Positions 1 to 12,792 of a stretch of DNA of 64,000 bases are shown here, piece by piece. The stretch is taken from positions 7,074,001 through 7,138,000 of the forward strand of contig NC_081817.1 in the NCBI RefSeq assembly GCF_030704535.1, in the 5' to 3' direction. Every line of letters starts with the position of its first letter. Positions within the stretch are counted from its first letter, which is position 1. The position numbers and the translations under genes are program-made. The stretch comes from Vitis vinifera. Its lineage: Eukaryota > Streptophyta > Magnoliopsida > Vitales > Vitaceae. Below the pieces are notes generated by a model. That model ran no database searches, was not told the origin of the DNA, and saw nothing but the letters and a program-made list of their open reading frames with translations.

Positions 1-1359
1 GAGATTTCTTCTATAACTGAGATTTCATCTTCTCCCATTCCAACATTCAGAGGCCTAACCTTCTTTGTGAGCTGTTACATTAAATAGCCTAGTGAAACAA
101 TCTTTCAGCAGTCTACTTTCACATCAGATATCATGCCAGAACATGATCTATTGTCCATTTCCAATTGATTAGAGCTTGTCCTTGAGAAAAAAATTGTCAC
201 CCACCTTCATGGGTTTTTCTTTCCATTTTGCATAAGAAATTTTCTAATAGCACTGAAAAGTTGTTTCTGAGAATAAGTGCTTTTCTAGAGTAAAACCAGG
301 GAAGTGCATTCCTAGACTAAAACTTCCATGCCTAGTGAACTTATAGTTTGGAAAATCATAAGTGGATAGTGTACTTAGATAGTTTAAAAGGTAAAATTTA
401 TTTTGCAAATTCAATTCCCCTAACCATTTAGAGTTCTAGTAGAATTTATTTCCTTTAAAAGGAATTTTCGAATTTGTCCCTCCCCGGATGCCACTTTGGT
501 GGCTCATGCAATGGGTAATGACATTTTCTATTCTGGTATGGATTTACCTGTACGTCTATAACGTTTTTTGTCCCATATATAAATGATGGAACATCCTTCT
601 CAAATTTCTATAACAGTTTGAAATGGAATTCATATTAATATCTATTACCTCTTTGTCCACTAGAATAGTTTGGAACTTTGACCATTTAGCACTTTAACCA
701 TGTTTAAATTATTGTAGTTGGAACTGATTGAACAAGCCATATATCTTTATTAGATGTGTTGGAGGGTCATTGGAGATCATGGTGGCAGGATGATCAGGGT
801 GTGATTGTAGCCTGTTAGTTCTAGGCTAGCTATAAAAGTAGAGAGTCTAGCTTTATGGAAAGGTTTTTTGGAGGTGAAATCTCTGCGGTACTATAGACTT
901 CTTGTGGAAGGGGATGCAGTTTTCTTTTGTTGGGTGTCTCTGGGGAAGGTCATTTGGAGATAGAATGGATGGATTTGTCAAATTTTGGTTGTCTTTAAAG
1001 AGATGTGATTTTCTTTTCACTGGAGGCCTAGATCAACCAACCAACAGTTGAGTTGGCAAAGCATGGAGCCTACCTGTTAAAAGGTTTTTGTAGGGAATTT
1101 TCTTCCCATTGACAGATTTTAGAGTATGATACACTTTGGAAGCTCATTTTGTTCTTTCTTTTGTACTCTTTCCTTCTTCGGTTTGAAGAACTGCTAATCT
1201 TTGTATCCTATCTCTTGTTTTGATGGTGAAATGTTTATTTCCCTATTAAAAAAGAGGCATATATATTCCTTCATAACATCTAATGTGTCTTTGCCAATAA
1301 TTGTTTTGTTTCTTATGCATTACTATTCTACCTATGGTAAATAATTTTTTTTTTTTTAG
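1..1359. other. Intron or upstream part of the limit dextrinase gene
   Basis: No coding exon is recognisable here. The next exon starts at 1360 after a T-rich tract ending in AG, so this stretch is most likely the preceding intron of the same gene. The exon with the middle of the catalytic domain must lie before the window. Around 660-1250 the sequence resembles a decayed, LINE-like repeat, but I cannot place it in a family. Confidence 0.4.
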
Positions 1360-4300
1360 GGAATACCTTTTTTTCATTCTGGTGATGAGATGCTACGTTC
1401 AAAATCTATAGATCGTGATTCGTACAACTCTGGTGACTGGTTTAACAGGTCCACTACCAATTTTTAATATAAAAGCGTGTTTATATTGGAATTTATTTTT
1501 GTATGCATTTTGCATAGCCCTGAGTTCATTATCTGCTGAATTCCATGATTCTACCATAATGGAATTATATAGACATCTCTGCCCCTGTTATCTGATACGA
1601 AAGAGACTTCACTATCAGTTCTGGCGTATCACGTTTTACCTCAAATGTGATGTTGTATCTTATTGTTGCAGGCTAGACTTCAGCTACAATTCTAACAACT
1701 GGGGTGTTGGCCTTCCACCAAAAGAGAAAAACGAGAAGAATTGGCCACTGTAAGCATTTATTAGTTTTCTATTCATCATTTGATGAATGTGTTGTTTTTA
1801 GTTTCAAAACAATTTGAATTATTCTGATCAATTTCTTTTAGAGTTAATATTGTGATGCAGAGAACTCTTTGCTGATTATTGTTTCCTTACATTTTGTCTT
1901 GGAGAACATGCTATCTGATATATTGGACCCTGTCTTGTTTCAGGATTAAACCAAGATTGGCAGATCCATCCTTTAAGCCTCAGAAAAATCACATAATTGC
2001 TGCAGTTGAAAATTTCTTAAATTTATTAAAGATTAGGTACTCTTCACCACTCTTCCGCTTAAGGACAGCAAATTCTATCCAAGTGAGTACAGATATCATC
2101 CCTGCACTTTCATATAAAACATTTGTTAGGAATTTGAGGTTAATCCAAACTATGGTAATCACCCTGGGGGGGGGGGTAAATAGGGTGATGGTCTTTTTTT
2201 CACAAATTTAAACTATGCAAAAATAAGAGACAATTATATGCAAATATATAATAAACACAATTGCATATAATTTAAAAGAGTTAGGGAAGAGAGAGTGCAA
2301 ACATGAGAGTTTATAGTGGTTTGACACTTCCTTGCCTACGTCTACTCTCCTCAACCTCCTAACCGAGTGAGGGTTCCACTATCTTGAAGCTTCAACCAAG
2401 CTTCCAATCTTTTTATAATTGGATTATGGTTCTAATTCACCCTCTTGGAATTTTGGCTCCAAGCACCCTTTACACTTCTTCAAGAGATATCCCTCTCTTG
2501 AACAACCTCTCAAGTGATACCCCTCACTTGAGAAAATTCCTCACAAAGATATACAAATAATGATCTCTCAAAGTCCTAGTAATAGAACTTTAGGTTCAAA
2601 GATACAAGAAAAACTAGGATTGAATGATGCACTAAAGATATGCAAGTTTTGGAATAATGGTGCACTAAAAAATACTCTTCCAAGGCTCAAATATAATCAA
2701 GAAAGATTTGGGAAGGTTTTTGCTTATAAAACAATGAAGTTTGGAGCCTTTTTATAGAAGAAAAAAGTCATACTAGCCGTTGGGGGTTCGACCGGTCGAG
2801 CTAGGGGTCGACCGGTTGACTAGCCGTTAGGAAAAGTGACCGTTGGGGCCTCAACTGGACCTCAACCGGTTGAGGTACAACCTTGACCGGGAAGAGAAGG
2901 CCACTGGGAGAGAGAGAAACTTTTTGGCCTTCTTCAACCGGTCCTCGACCGGACGAGCACAACTGGTCGACCGGTTTAACCGGTTGAGCCATTCTTTTGG
3001 CTCAACACTCAACCTTTTTTAACTTAAAACCTTTTAACACAAGTTTGAAAATCATTTAACACAAGGTTTTAGTTGAAAACATGAAATCATCCAATTCTTA
3101 AGATATTTAAAATAATATTACTCTTGGATGATTTTGGTGCATAAATAAAGAATGAAATGCATGAAAGTCCTAGTGCACCAACAACCTTACAAAGAGATCT
3201 TAAGAAGCTTTGGTCTTGAAAAACTCTTCTCTTTGAGGTGGTCTTCTTCATCATGATTTCTCCTTGGCTTGATTTGTCTTTCGATTGCCACTTTGGAAGT
3301 CGTCTTGCCTAAACACACTTGAAATATGAGCATTAGTTCTAAAACTTGTTTGGTTATCATCAAAATCAAGATTAACCAAACCTTGGTTTCACAACATTGT
3401 TGTGAGATACTAAGGTATCATCCGAGGGGATTGAAGCAATGTGCGTAGGGAAAAGGAGACATCTTTGTCTAGTTAGAAAAATATAAGAAGGAAACTGGAT
3501 TTCCATGCCTTCTATTTCTTATATGAGAAACATATAAAAAATTTCTGGGATACCCACTTCTGAATGAATGCTTCCATGATGGTGAAGTCATATATATATG
3601 TATGTAGTAGATTGCTGAATGTTTCCTTGACTCTTACTGTTCATTTTTGGCATTGTGTTTCCTGCTTTCTATCTCTATGTTATAAGTTTTAGCCACTTCC
3701 CAAGCTAGTAGTTGTGGTTAGATATTTTACTTTACTCCAAGAGATGAACCCATGTCAGTAGAATTTTTACTGCATTGATAATTCTGTGCTTCTTGATTTC
3801 CTTCTCCCTCTTTTCTTCACTCTTTAATTCCACTGCAACTGCAACTGGAATTAGGCTCAAGGCACCAACTAATGAACAAACACTTGTTACAACGTCATAT
3901 GACATTTTACCAATGAACTCATGGAAATTCTTTGACAATGTGGTACGATGCTCCTTTTTCAGGCACGGGTGCGTTTCCATAATACTGGTCCATCATGGGT
4001 CCCTGGCATCATAGTAATGAGCATTGAAGATGGCCATGAAGGTGTCCCTGGCTTATCTCAACTTGATCCTGTGTGGGTAAACCTAAATTTGTTTCTTTCT
4101 TGCTTATTATGCTGGTGTCAATTATCTGATTGGATAATAGTGTTCTCACCGTTTTTATTTCAAACAGCTACTCGTATATTGTTGTCATCATTAATCCAAG
4201 TCCAACTGAGATCAAATTTGCTAGCCCTGCACTGCAGGCAAGAACTCTTCAATTGCATCCAGTACAGGTATAGTCAGTCATGTGCTTCTGCCATCAGAAG

Positions 4301-4468
4301 TGATTGTTCTTGTAGCAAATATCAATAATGTGTTTTCAATTTGAGCCCTTGATGCAGGTGATGTCAAGTGATGGGGTAATCAAGAACTCAACCTATGAAG
4401 CATCATCTGGGTGCTTCATTGTGCCCCCAAGGACGACATCTGTGTTTGTTGAGCCTAGGGAAATCTGA
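1360..4468 (+). CDS. PU1: Limit dextrinase / pullulanase, 3' part (six exons)
   Basis: A starch-debranching enzyme that hydrolyses alpha-1,6 links in amylopectin and limit dextrins, expected in the plastid. The visible exons are 1360-1448, 1672-1749, 1944-2082, 3963-4072, 4168-4267 and 4358-4468. All have GT-AG borders and joining phases, and give 208 residues ending at TGA. The first exon carries [16 protein letters not shown] followed by [11 protein letters not shown], typical of plant pullulanase-type GH13 enzymes. Then come [19 protein letters not shown] and the C-terminal beta-sandwich segment with [17 protein letters not shown]. The N-terminal domains and most of the catalytic barrel lie upstream, so the gene is cut by the window start. 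The third visible intron is about 1.9 kb because it holds a repeat insertion. No frameshift or internal stop is seen, so the gene looks functional. Confidence 0.9.
2160..3185. repeat. Repeat insertion (LTR-like) inside the limit dextrinase intron
   Basis: This block begins near a run of G in a motif common in plant repeats (CCTGGGGGG...TAAATAGGGTGATGG). It ends near 3183, where the minus strand reads TGTTGGTGCACTAGG, resembling the TG start of an LTR. Between them, 2780-2990 is rich in CCGGT palindromes such as TCGACCGGT and CAACCGGTTG. No polyprotein is present. A solo LTR or a non-autonomous LTR derivative in minus orientation is the most likely reading. I did not find a clean target-site duplication, so both edges are approximate. 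Confidence 0.45.
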
Positions 4469-7043
4469 GTAGCATGCATCCCTACTGAAGGCATCTGATA
4501 TGTGCCATGGTTAGCCAAGAACTTTGGAAATTCCCCCAATGGAGGTACACCAGCTATCTCGGCTTCCTGGAGAGGATGAAGCAAGAAATACCAACATGCA
4601 CATGTTTGTGTCTCAAAGTCTTCTTTTACTTGAAATGAATTTTGCCAAAAAGAGTGTAAATTAGCAAGTGTGTGTAACACATAATAGAATGCATTTACCT
4701 TGGATCAGTATGTGCTCATTTAAGAATTTAGTTTGCTATATCCTGCAGAAGAATGAAATGGATACTCATTTATAATCTTCTTTGCAATTGAATACCTTTT
4801 GCATTGTTAAGCAATCTATGATTCTTGGCTGCATCAGGAACAGAACAGGCCAGATGAACCGAAGTGCATATCGTAAAGGAACTTAAGCTGTTTTTATGTC
4901 ATCCATTCTTCGAGGTTTTGCCCAAGAGATGGATTGTTGAGATGAAATGTTAAATTGAGAGGGAGTGTTCATGGGTGCGCTGCTCGCTTGGCTGATGGAA
5001 ATGAGCTCATAAGCATGCCCAGCAAGGCCATTATACCCAGATATTGCTCGAGGTTCTCTGCAAAGGTGCCACAGCCAAGGTACCTGAGGCCCCATCAAAT
5101 AGAAATATTGAGACCCGGTATTAGAACGATATTATATCATCAAATTACCTTGAAATTTCATGCTTTATGGATTTAAAATCTTGCATGCATGGATAACATT
5201 TGTTCATCTAAATGGTTGGATGAATCATTAAAGCATTTTCAACATCTTTTGATACAATCTCTCAGAATGGCATTGTTTTTTTTGTTTGCTAGGATTCTCA
5301 AATAACACTAATTGTTAAACAAAAAATCGGAAAGAAAATCAAATGGGCGTTGATCAGTTGATTTGATTGTCCTAAACTGTACAACATCAGATCCCATAAG
5401 TCTCCTCTCTATCTGCAGAGTATATGAACTAATAGCAAATGGCATGGATTACTAGTAACCAGCCAGCCAAATGAGATTGAGATTTTTGTATGACCTCAGA
5501 TTACAGCCAAGATTTACCTATAAACCAACACTCAGTGGTGTTTTTGGTATAACAACCATTTTCCTTGCTGACATACTTTGAGATATTGTCATCAGATGTA
5601 GCCCTCTTGAAAATGAAGTGAAAACATGACAATGTCACCATACCCATGTGCATTATATGTCTCAATTTCAGGTCCCTATTTTCAGATTGACAAAGGCAAC
5701 TCTTTTTCAGCCCTAGCTATGTCATCAGTAACATCATGGATCATGCCTGCATGTTGCTGGATAATCAAACGTACTGTTTGATGGTTCTAATGATTTGAAT
5801 TTAGAAATTTCAGTGGAGAAAAGGATGTATCTTGCTTTGTGAGTTGCCTCATGAGATGAGGCAAATGTGAAGTGGGAGGAAAAGACTAGAGAGAAGGTAG
5901 TTATGTGTACCTAAACTTGGGTGGAGTAGGCAGCAAATCCTTATCCTTGAAAGCAAAGGATCGCCTTCCAATCTTTTGCATCTCATTTACATCTTTGCTA
6001 CTACTACCACCATCATCACCCACATCTAGCTTAACATACAAATCTGTCTCATCCTCATCATTATCAAAGAAAATCCAACTTCTTTCAGTATTGGTTACTT
6101 AATATCATATACTTCAATCTTCAGAAAAAATAGTACTTATTATGCTTAGAGTATGTTTCCAGAGGAAAAAGTTTCTGTTATGCTGATGTTAGGCCAATAA
6201 AAATCTACGGCTGACCTAGTTGGTGGCCACTGGTGATGCAAGCAAAATTGCCTTTCCCAATACTTTATTTTTACTTAAATTCTATTCATTTCTCATGCCT
6301 ATCCTGAGTTGCTTCTTTTTAATTGATCTCACATATAAGTCAGCTTATCTAAGTGGGTCACTGCCACACAACACAACTGTATTTAGCATTAAATATTCTA
6401 AGAGTTTATCTGAATTTCAGACTGAAAATTCCAAGTAAAGAAAGGCTAGTGGAGCATTGACTCCCTACTCCACTCCACATTACTTGTCAGCTCTCCATTT
6501 TTCTTACTATTATTTCTTTCATTCCTTAGTACCAAATTTTGAACCACTCAAAAGGAAGTGCCTTTTTCAAATGAAAATTTTCACATACTGACCTTAAAGG
6601 TGGTTGAGTTACTTGTGCTTTCTGTAAAGTGGATCCTGAAATTCAGAGAATTCAGATCAAAAATCAAGCTCTGTGCACAAACACTTAAGGAAACAAAAAA
6701 TTTAGTGGGTTCTCTTCCACATTCTTTCACCAAATTCAGTGCAAAACACTGATGGGGTTATGGCTATAAAAATAAATAAATAAATAAATTAAATTAAATT
6801 AAAAAAATAAACCTATGTGGGTTGTCTTACACATTCTGTTATGTTTATTTATTTGGAGGGGTTTGCTTAGTTGCAACAAACATGCTATGTGGAGTGGCTC
6901 AGAAGGCAGTGACCCTCTCCCTGTCTCTCATGGATGCCTTGTGAAGTAGTAGAAAAATTATTATATCTAGACACACCAAGGCATAAAATATTAGAGAGTC
7001 GGTTGCATAATCACTGGCAATCTCTTCCAAGCTAGATCTTCTT

Positions 7044-7075
<32 letters not shown>

Positions 7076-9277
7076 GTTTCTTTAAGCAATAATGAAGAAT
7101 AATATATTGTTCTTGTGGCAAATATGGAGAGGTGTGGATGAAGAAGAAGTGTAAGGGGAGAGGAGAGGAAGCCATGATGTTTGGTTACAGCCTCAGAGAA
7201 TCCTTTGCTTCCCCATAACCCATTTGTTGAGGTGGTTTACGTGCCTCACACAACCAACCCTAGAATATATAATTCTTCACGCCAAGAACTTCTCCTATTC
7301 CCTTTTTCCACTCTTCTCCATGTACCCTAGTCATTGAAACCCAAAATTAAAAACCATCAAAAAATGTCAATTAGGGTTTTTATTACGTGAATTATATAAA
7401 TATTCTTAATTTTATAATAATTAAGTCATAATTTTAATATTAATTAGTCAAACTTTCAAAATTATATTAATACTTTAAAATCTAGAAAACGAAAAAACTC
7501 ACATCAAATTTCTTTTCATTATCATGTTTTTGCTCGGTAGGTAGAGGTGAATCAATTAATCAAACTATTAAAACTATTTATATTAGTACATAATCACCGT
7601 CTTTATCTTTTGAAATCTCCTGGAAGCATTGTGTTGTTTGGACATTATTGCTAAGTTACCAAACCAATCTCAAATTATGTACATGTTGGAAAATACTTTA
7701 CTTTGGTTTCATCCATGCTTAGTTTATTATAGATTTTAGACACACAAACAGTTGAATGATGCTGATGAGTGGGAAATCTATGAGCCATATATATAATTTT
7801 GAAGTTTTTGGTCACTTCAAATAGATGAAATGCTTATCCATACTGTTTTTCCAACTAGAGGTACCCCTATTCTACACATGAAGGGTGTCCCCATGTCCTT
7901 GGGCTGTCTTGATTCCTCATCAAAATTTTCAAATTTATGTTGTTCTAATTTATGGGACTTTTTTCACCAAGTTTTTACAGCCTCAAAAAAAAGAAAAAAA
8001 GAAAAAAAGAAAAAAAAAAAGGAAGATGCCAGGGTGGTAGTCCCCTACATCATACCCCAATAATGGTACATATTTTTGGGCCTGAATCTCCGCATGCTTA
8101 CTTCAAATGGTAGCTCTAATTAATACAAGAAGTGGCTTCAATTAGATGGCAAAAATATTTTCATTTACAAATGTAAGAAGTAAAAATCATTTAAAAATTC
8201 CAGTTTCTGCACAAATGGCAGGCTTTGATTGGTGGGCTGTTCTTAATCCAAGATAATCTGATAGGGTGAGACCCATTGATTGAACAGAAAAATATAATTA
8301 GCGACCCATTGAATTATTTGATGATAGACCAGGCGTGAAATTTGGGTATGGTCCATGCAAGCCATGATATTATAATAATTGGATGAAGTATGATTGTGGG
8401 TGGGTCAACACCACATGAACTCTTTGATTGGATATATAACAAATCCTCTTTTTTATTTTATGTCACCCATAAATATTTCCCTTCATTTCCTTAGTAAAAA
8501 AAAAATTTATTAATTTTTGAAAAAGAAAATATTTTCATAATTAGAATATGAATATATAATGTTTTAAAGTTTCTGACCTTATATATGTAATATATCTCAC
8601 GTATTTTTAAGTCATAAGGATTAATTGGGTAAAGTAAATCATTTCCCAGAAAAAAGAGGTAGATTTTGTTTCATAGTTGGTAAAAGATTTACAGGAGAAA
8701 TTGGGAGAGGAGATGAAGGATGCATTCATAAAATGGGTCCATCATATCTTAAGTTTTAATCTCTAATAATACAGTCACCTTAAATGATGTGTAAGCTTAC
8801 CAACCCAATTAGTTGTTATCTTTCACCTTCAATTAATGGGTGACTTAAGAGGGAATTATTATTACTTAATTTCATAAATAAGGTAGATAATTGTTAGTGA
8901 AAGCCGAAAAAATGAATGGAAAGTGAAACGAACCAGTTAGGTGGTCATGCAAGCATGATATGTCGTACTTATATTTCATAATAATCATAATAAGAAGAAG
9001 AAGAAGAAGGAGAAGAAAAAAAAAGGGTAAGAAAGAAAGGAAGGGAAGAAAAGGAAAGGAATCCGTGGTTCCAGGCTTGCACTCCAATCATCATTAGCCC
9101 AATCGTTGAGGCAAAGTTATCATATGCTTTTGGTCTTTCTCCGTATAGACTCACTCCCACTCTTACTCTGATTCTGCCCACAGCCCACTGACTCACATGC
9201 TGCCTTCTGTGGGCTCCAATTCGCAACCCCACATGTGGGGGGCACGCGCCACCAGGGGGTGTGGGGTGGAGGGAATG
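4469..9277. other. Intergenic stretch, no supported gene
   Basis: The 3' UTR of the limit dextrinase gene probably lies within the first few hundred bases. The rest is AT-rich with many stops in all frames. Small ORFs, including one on the minus strand at 4883-5098, have no recognisable domain. A (TC)n microsatellite sits at 7046-7074, and an A-rich, AAAAAG-type tract at 7984-8022. A GAA-rich purine tract occurs at 8993-9060. I saw no RNA gene here. Confidence 0.6.
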
Positions 9278-9278
9278 G

Positions 9279-9320
9279 GGTGAAGGGTGAAGGGTGAAGG
9301 GTGAAGGGTGAAGGGTGAAG
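9279..9320. repeat. Minisatellite, six perfect copies of GGTGAAG
   Basis: Six perfect head-to-tail 7-bp units lie at 9279-9285, 9286-9292, 9293-9299, 9300-9306, 9307-9313 and 9314-9320. The array sits about 440-480 bases before the ATG of the zinc-finger gene, in its likely promoter. Confidence 0.9.
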
Positions 9321-9640
9321 TGAATGCGTTGGCAAAGTGTGAGAAAGAGAGAGTGAAACGGAGTTGACGTTAAACAACCTCTCTCTTCTCTCTCTTCTCC
9401 TCCACCTCCACTTCCAGCTCTCTTTAATTCCCTCTCTCCTCTAAATTTGAATATTTTCAGTTACAACGTTTGTTTCTCATGGGTGTTGTTTGTGTGTCCC
9501 ACTTTCTCTCTCTAACCTTAACCTTTCTCCCTCCAAAATTTCCCACCTATATTAACTTCCAAGATTAGATTCACGGACTATTTCACACTTTAACTCCCTC
9601 TCTTTGTATGGGGTTGGGCTTTTGACTCTCCTTTCCTTCT

Positions 9641-9662
9641 GTTATATATATGTATATATAGA
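9641..9662 (+). promoter_or_regulatory. Probable TATA region of the C2H2 zinc-finger gene
   Basis: A TATATATATGTATATATA run lies about 100 bases before the ATG at 9758. This would give a 5' UTR of roughly 65-75 bases that is rich in CT and C, as in many plant leaders. No ATG occurs between it and the start codon. Confidence 0.5.
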
Positions 9663-9757
9663 CGCCTACTCACCTCCCCCACCTTGCTTCCTCCAACCCC
9701 ATCTCTCGATTTTCTCTGTTTCACATCAACTTCTCCCTCTGGTGGTGGTGGAGGAAG

Positions 9758-10666
9758 ATGGAAGCTCAAGACGAATACGCTCATATTGTTAAGGGAAAGC
9801 GCACCAAGCGTCTCAGGCCCCACTCTCCCCTCCCTTTTCCCATCCCTACTAATTCTTCCACCGCTGAGGGAGGTGATAGCAGTGGTGGCGATGATTCTAA
9901 TCTTATGCATATCATCACCAACTCCAATTCCGCCTCATCTCCTGCCAATTCCTTTGACTTGTTTCAACAAGACAGCTCCGAGGAGGATGAGGACTTGGCC
10001 AATTGCCTGATTCTCCTGGCTCAAGGTCAATCACGGGAGGAATCCAAGGTGGAAGACGGAGGTGGAAGTGTGGCAGCCGCCGCCACTGCCACGGCAAAGG
10101 CGGGTTTCTACGCCTATGAGTGCAAGACTTGCAACCGGACTTTCCCGTCGTTCCAGGCGCTGGGAGGGCACAGGGCGAGTCACAAGAAGCCCAAGGCGTT
10201 CATGGAAGAGAAAAAGATTTTCGGGTTTTTGGAGGAGGAAGAATCGCAGTTGAAGCCTCTCACACTACAATTGAGCAGCAGAGCTTTTAACAGCAGCAGC
10301 AGCAAGTCAAGGATCCACGAGTGCTCCATCTGCGGGGCGGAGTTCACGTCGGGGCAGGCCTTGGGAGGGCACATGAGGCGGCACAGAGCCCCCATCCCCA
10401 TCCCCTCCACCAACACAACCCTCTCCCTAAACCCACTCCCTGGCTGCTTGGAGCCTGAGCAAGCCAAGAGGCCAAGAACTCTACTCTCACTGGATTTGGA
10501 TCTCAACCTTCCAGCTCCGGAGGACGACCACAACCATCCTCGGGAACCCAAATTCTCCTTCACGCCCAAGCAGCAACAACAACAACAACAGCAGCAGCAG
10601 CAGCAGCAGCAACAGCCATCACCTCTCATGTTCCCGGCCCCCACTTTGGTGGATTGTCATTACTAA
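9758..10666 (+). CDS. ZAT5: C2H2 zinc-finger repressor, ZAT5-like
   Basis: A nuclear transcription factor of the plant C1-2i (ZAT) class, 302 residues and intronless as is usual for the class. Finger 1 spans about residues 122-142 (C122, C125, H138, H142) and finger 2 about 189-209 (C189, C192, H205, H209). Both contain the plant-specific QALGGH helix. A basic patch near residues 13-20 (KGKRTKR) may be the nuclear signal. DLANCLILLAQG at 79-90 is the leucine-rich L-box-like motif of this family. SLDLDLNLP at 244-252 is an EAR repression motif that recruits TOPLESS-type corepressors. A run of 15 glutamines occupies residues 272-286. The family acts in stress and wound responses. The start is the only ATG that keeps the conserved N-terminus MEAQ...KGKRTKR. 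The ZAT5 name is by resemblance. Confidence 0.9.
   Translation: MEAQDEYAHIVKGKRTKRLRPHSPLPFPIPTNSSTAEGGDSSGGDDSNLMHIITNSNSASSPANSFDLFQQDSSEEDEDLANCLILLAQGQSREESKVEDGGGSVAAAATATAKAGFYAYECKTCNRTFPSFQALGGHRASHKKPKAFMEEKKIFGFLEEEESQLKPLTLQLSSRAFNSSSSKSRIHECSICGAEFTSGQALGGHMRRHRAPIPIPSTNTTLSLNPLPGCLEPEQAKRPRTLLSLDLDLNLPAPEDDHNHPREPKFSFTPKQQQQQQQQQQQQQQQPSPLMFPAPTLVDCHY
10571..10615 (+). repeat. CAG/CAA repeat coding for 15 glutamines
   Basis: A trinucleotide tract in frame near the 3' end of the ZAT5-like gene: one CAG, five CAA, seven CAG, then CAA and CAG. The pure CAG core of seven codons could vary in length between cultivars. Confidence 0.9.
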
Positions 10667-11870
10667 AAAGAAAGCTTCAAACACTTCTAGTCTCCCCCCA
10701 AACTCATCAAGGCCTAACCCATCTGTATTAATCTTTTACTTCATTGTTTAATTGTTTTTAAATTATGGATTCTTTTTCATTCTTTTGATCATCGATATCA
10801 TTTTCCCAAGAAAAAAATAACACACAAAAAAGAAAAAAAAAAAGAAAAAATTCTTTTATTGAAGCATACTTTGTGGTATGGGAGAGGGCCTTTTTGAGGT
10901 TCATGGAAAGTGCATGATGGGCATCTTTTTTCTTCTCTCCCTTTTGATAGTTGGGTCTTCTTTTTTTTTTTTTTTTTGTTCTTTTTTTCACTGGGAGGGA
11001 ATGTATAAAGACTTAGAAAAGAGGTTGGGAGTTTGGCTTGCATTTGCCACCTCCACACCAAAAGTTGTGGTTTAGGTTTCATATTTTCCCTTTTTTTTTT
11101 CTTAGTTTTGTCTTTGTTTCAATTACAAGAAACCCTCATCTCTATCTCTTAGTCATGGGTAACCCAATCCCCAAATGGATCCACCTCTTTGTCCTTCTAC
11201 CTATAATATGAAAAAAATGCATTATATGTTTATATATTCATACTTGGCCATTTCTTTTTGTCGCTTTCTCTTGCTTTGTTTGGTCCACCCCTCTGTTAGT
11301 TAGTTACAAGCTTACAAGCAAGCAAGCCCACTCAATTCCACCTAATCAATATCTGAAAAACTCATCCACTACTCAATGACCCACCAACCTAAGAATGCTC
11401 TATTGGGTTGATGTGTCCTTGGATTCAATGCTTGCTCTCTCTTGTTTACAACACCATGTTGATGTACCTCTATTTCTCTCCCTCCCTTTTTAATTTTAAT
11501 TTCCCTAAAAAGCGTTTTCCAACAATTAAAGCATTCAATAAGAGTTGTATAATTATGTTAATTACCCATCGTTTTAAACAAGTATGTCATTAAGAGCTAC
11601 TAATTTAATGTATTTCACCAGAACATTGAATAGATCAAACACAGAGGCCGTCCATGGGTTAAAGTAGGGGGTTGTAGAGCTTTTTAATTACTATAGAAAG
11701 CAAAGTGATAAAACATGGGAAATGTGGAAATGTCAGCACTAAGTGGGGTGATAGTATCCAAGTATCTTCAAGATGATGGGGGAGGCTTGCACCAAATTTT
11801 AGTCCCTGTATTATGGCATGTTTCAGTGTGATTAGCTGTTACTAAAGTGGAGTAGGTGGCTCTCTCTCTC

Positions 11871-11912
<42 letters not shown>

Positions 11913-12792
11913 CCTCCCCCTCTTTGTGAGGTTCACAATGAGTGTTCCAAAGTTATGCAATTGTGCTACATTGGAAGTTTGGTCACCCCTTTTTTGGGCT
12001 ATGAAAAATGAAACTTGTGACTCTTATCAATGACTGCTTAATTCTGCAATGCTGCTATTTTAGGATTTTAGGTCTATTTCTTTAAGCCTAAGTATATGAG
12101 TCATTTTGGATCAATCATACTCCCTTCCCTTCAAATGGGTGATCTTATTTATTCTTCTTATTCCTATATATAGTGACATAATCTATGATCTTATATAAAG
12201 ACTATTCAAAAAAAAAAAAACCCAATTAAAGATAGTATAATTAGGTTTTGATTTTTGTTATATAAATTTAGTGGAAATTAAAAATTCAAAATGGAACATC
12301 AAATTACTCGTAAGTAAATTTATGGACCACCACACTTCCACATTTGGTAAGCTTATTATTTTGCCCCATTAATAATAGCCATGTTAGTTGCTAGGCATCT
12401 AGCTTCACTCCACTTAATTAATTAGGCCATATGCTTCTCCCATCACCTAACTCTTTTTCATGTGGCCTGCCTCATGCTCAACACCAACTTGAGCAAATTA
12501 TGAGTGATATCATAGCTTCAAAACCAGACCCCAACCCCATTATAATTAGGTATAATTTAACTACTCCAATTAATCAACTTAATTGATTTGTCGAGCTAGA
12601 TCTAATTATAATTAGGCTGATTTTAACTACGACAAAACCAACTTCATTTCATCCAAACCCTTCAAAATTAGGGTCATAAATTTATCTGAAAAAGGGAATT
12701 TTATTGAGAGTTTCGAGGGTTGATTAGCATGCATTGTGGTGAATTGCCTAAGCTTTCAAATGGTACCAATATTACTAAACTCGTGAAAATAT
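10667..12792. other. 3' flank and intergenic stretch, no supported gene
   Basis: The first part is probably the 3' UTR of the zinc-finger gene; poly-A and poly-T tracts at 10829-10852 and 10962-10988 create spurious ORFs. A long (CT)n microsatellite with a few C interruptions runs from 11859 to 11922. Nothing else is recognisable. Confidence 0.55.

Noticed and set aside
4883-5098. Minus-strand ORF just beyond the limit dextrinase gene
   Set aside because: No known motif, and it overlaps the likely 3' flank of the plus-strand gene.
10180-10644. 154-residue minus-strand ORF with a poly-Cys run
   Set aside because: It is the shadow of the ZAT5-like gene; the Cys run is the reverse of the CAG tract.
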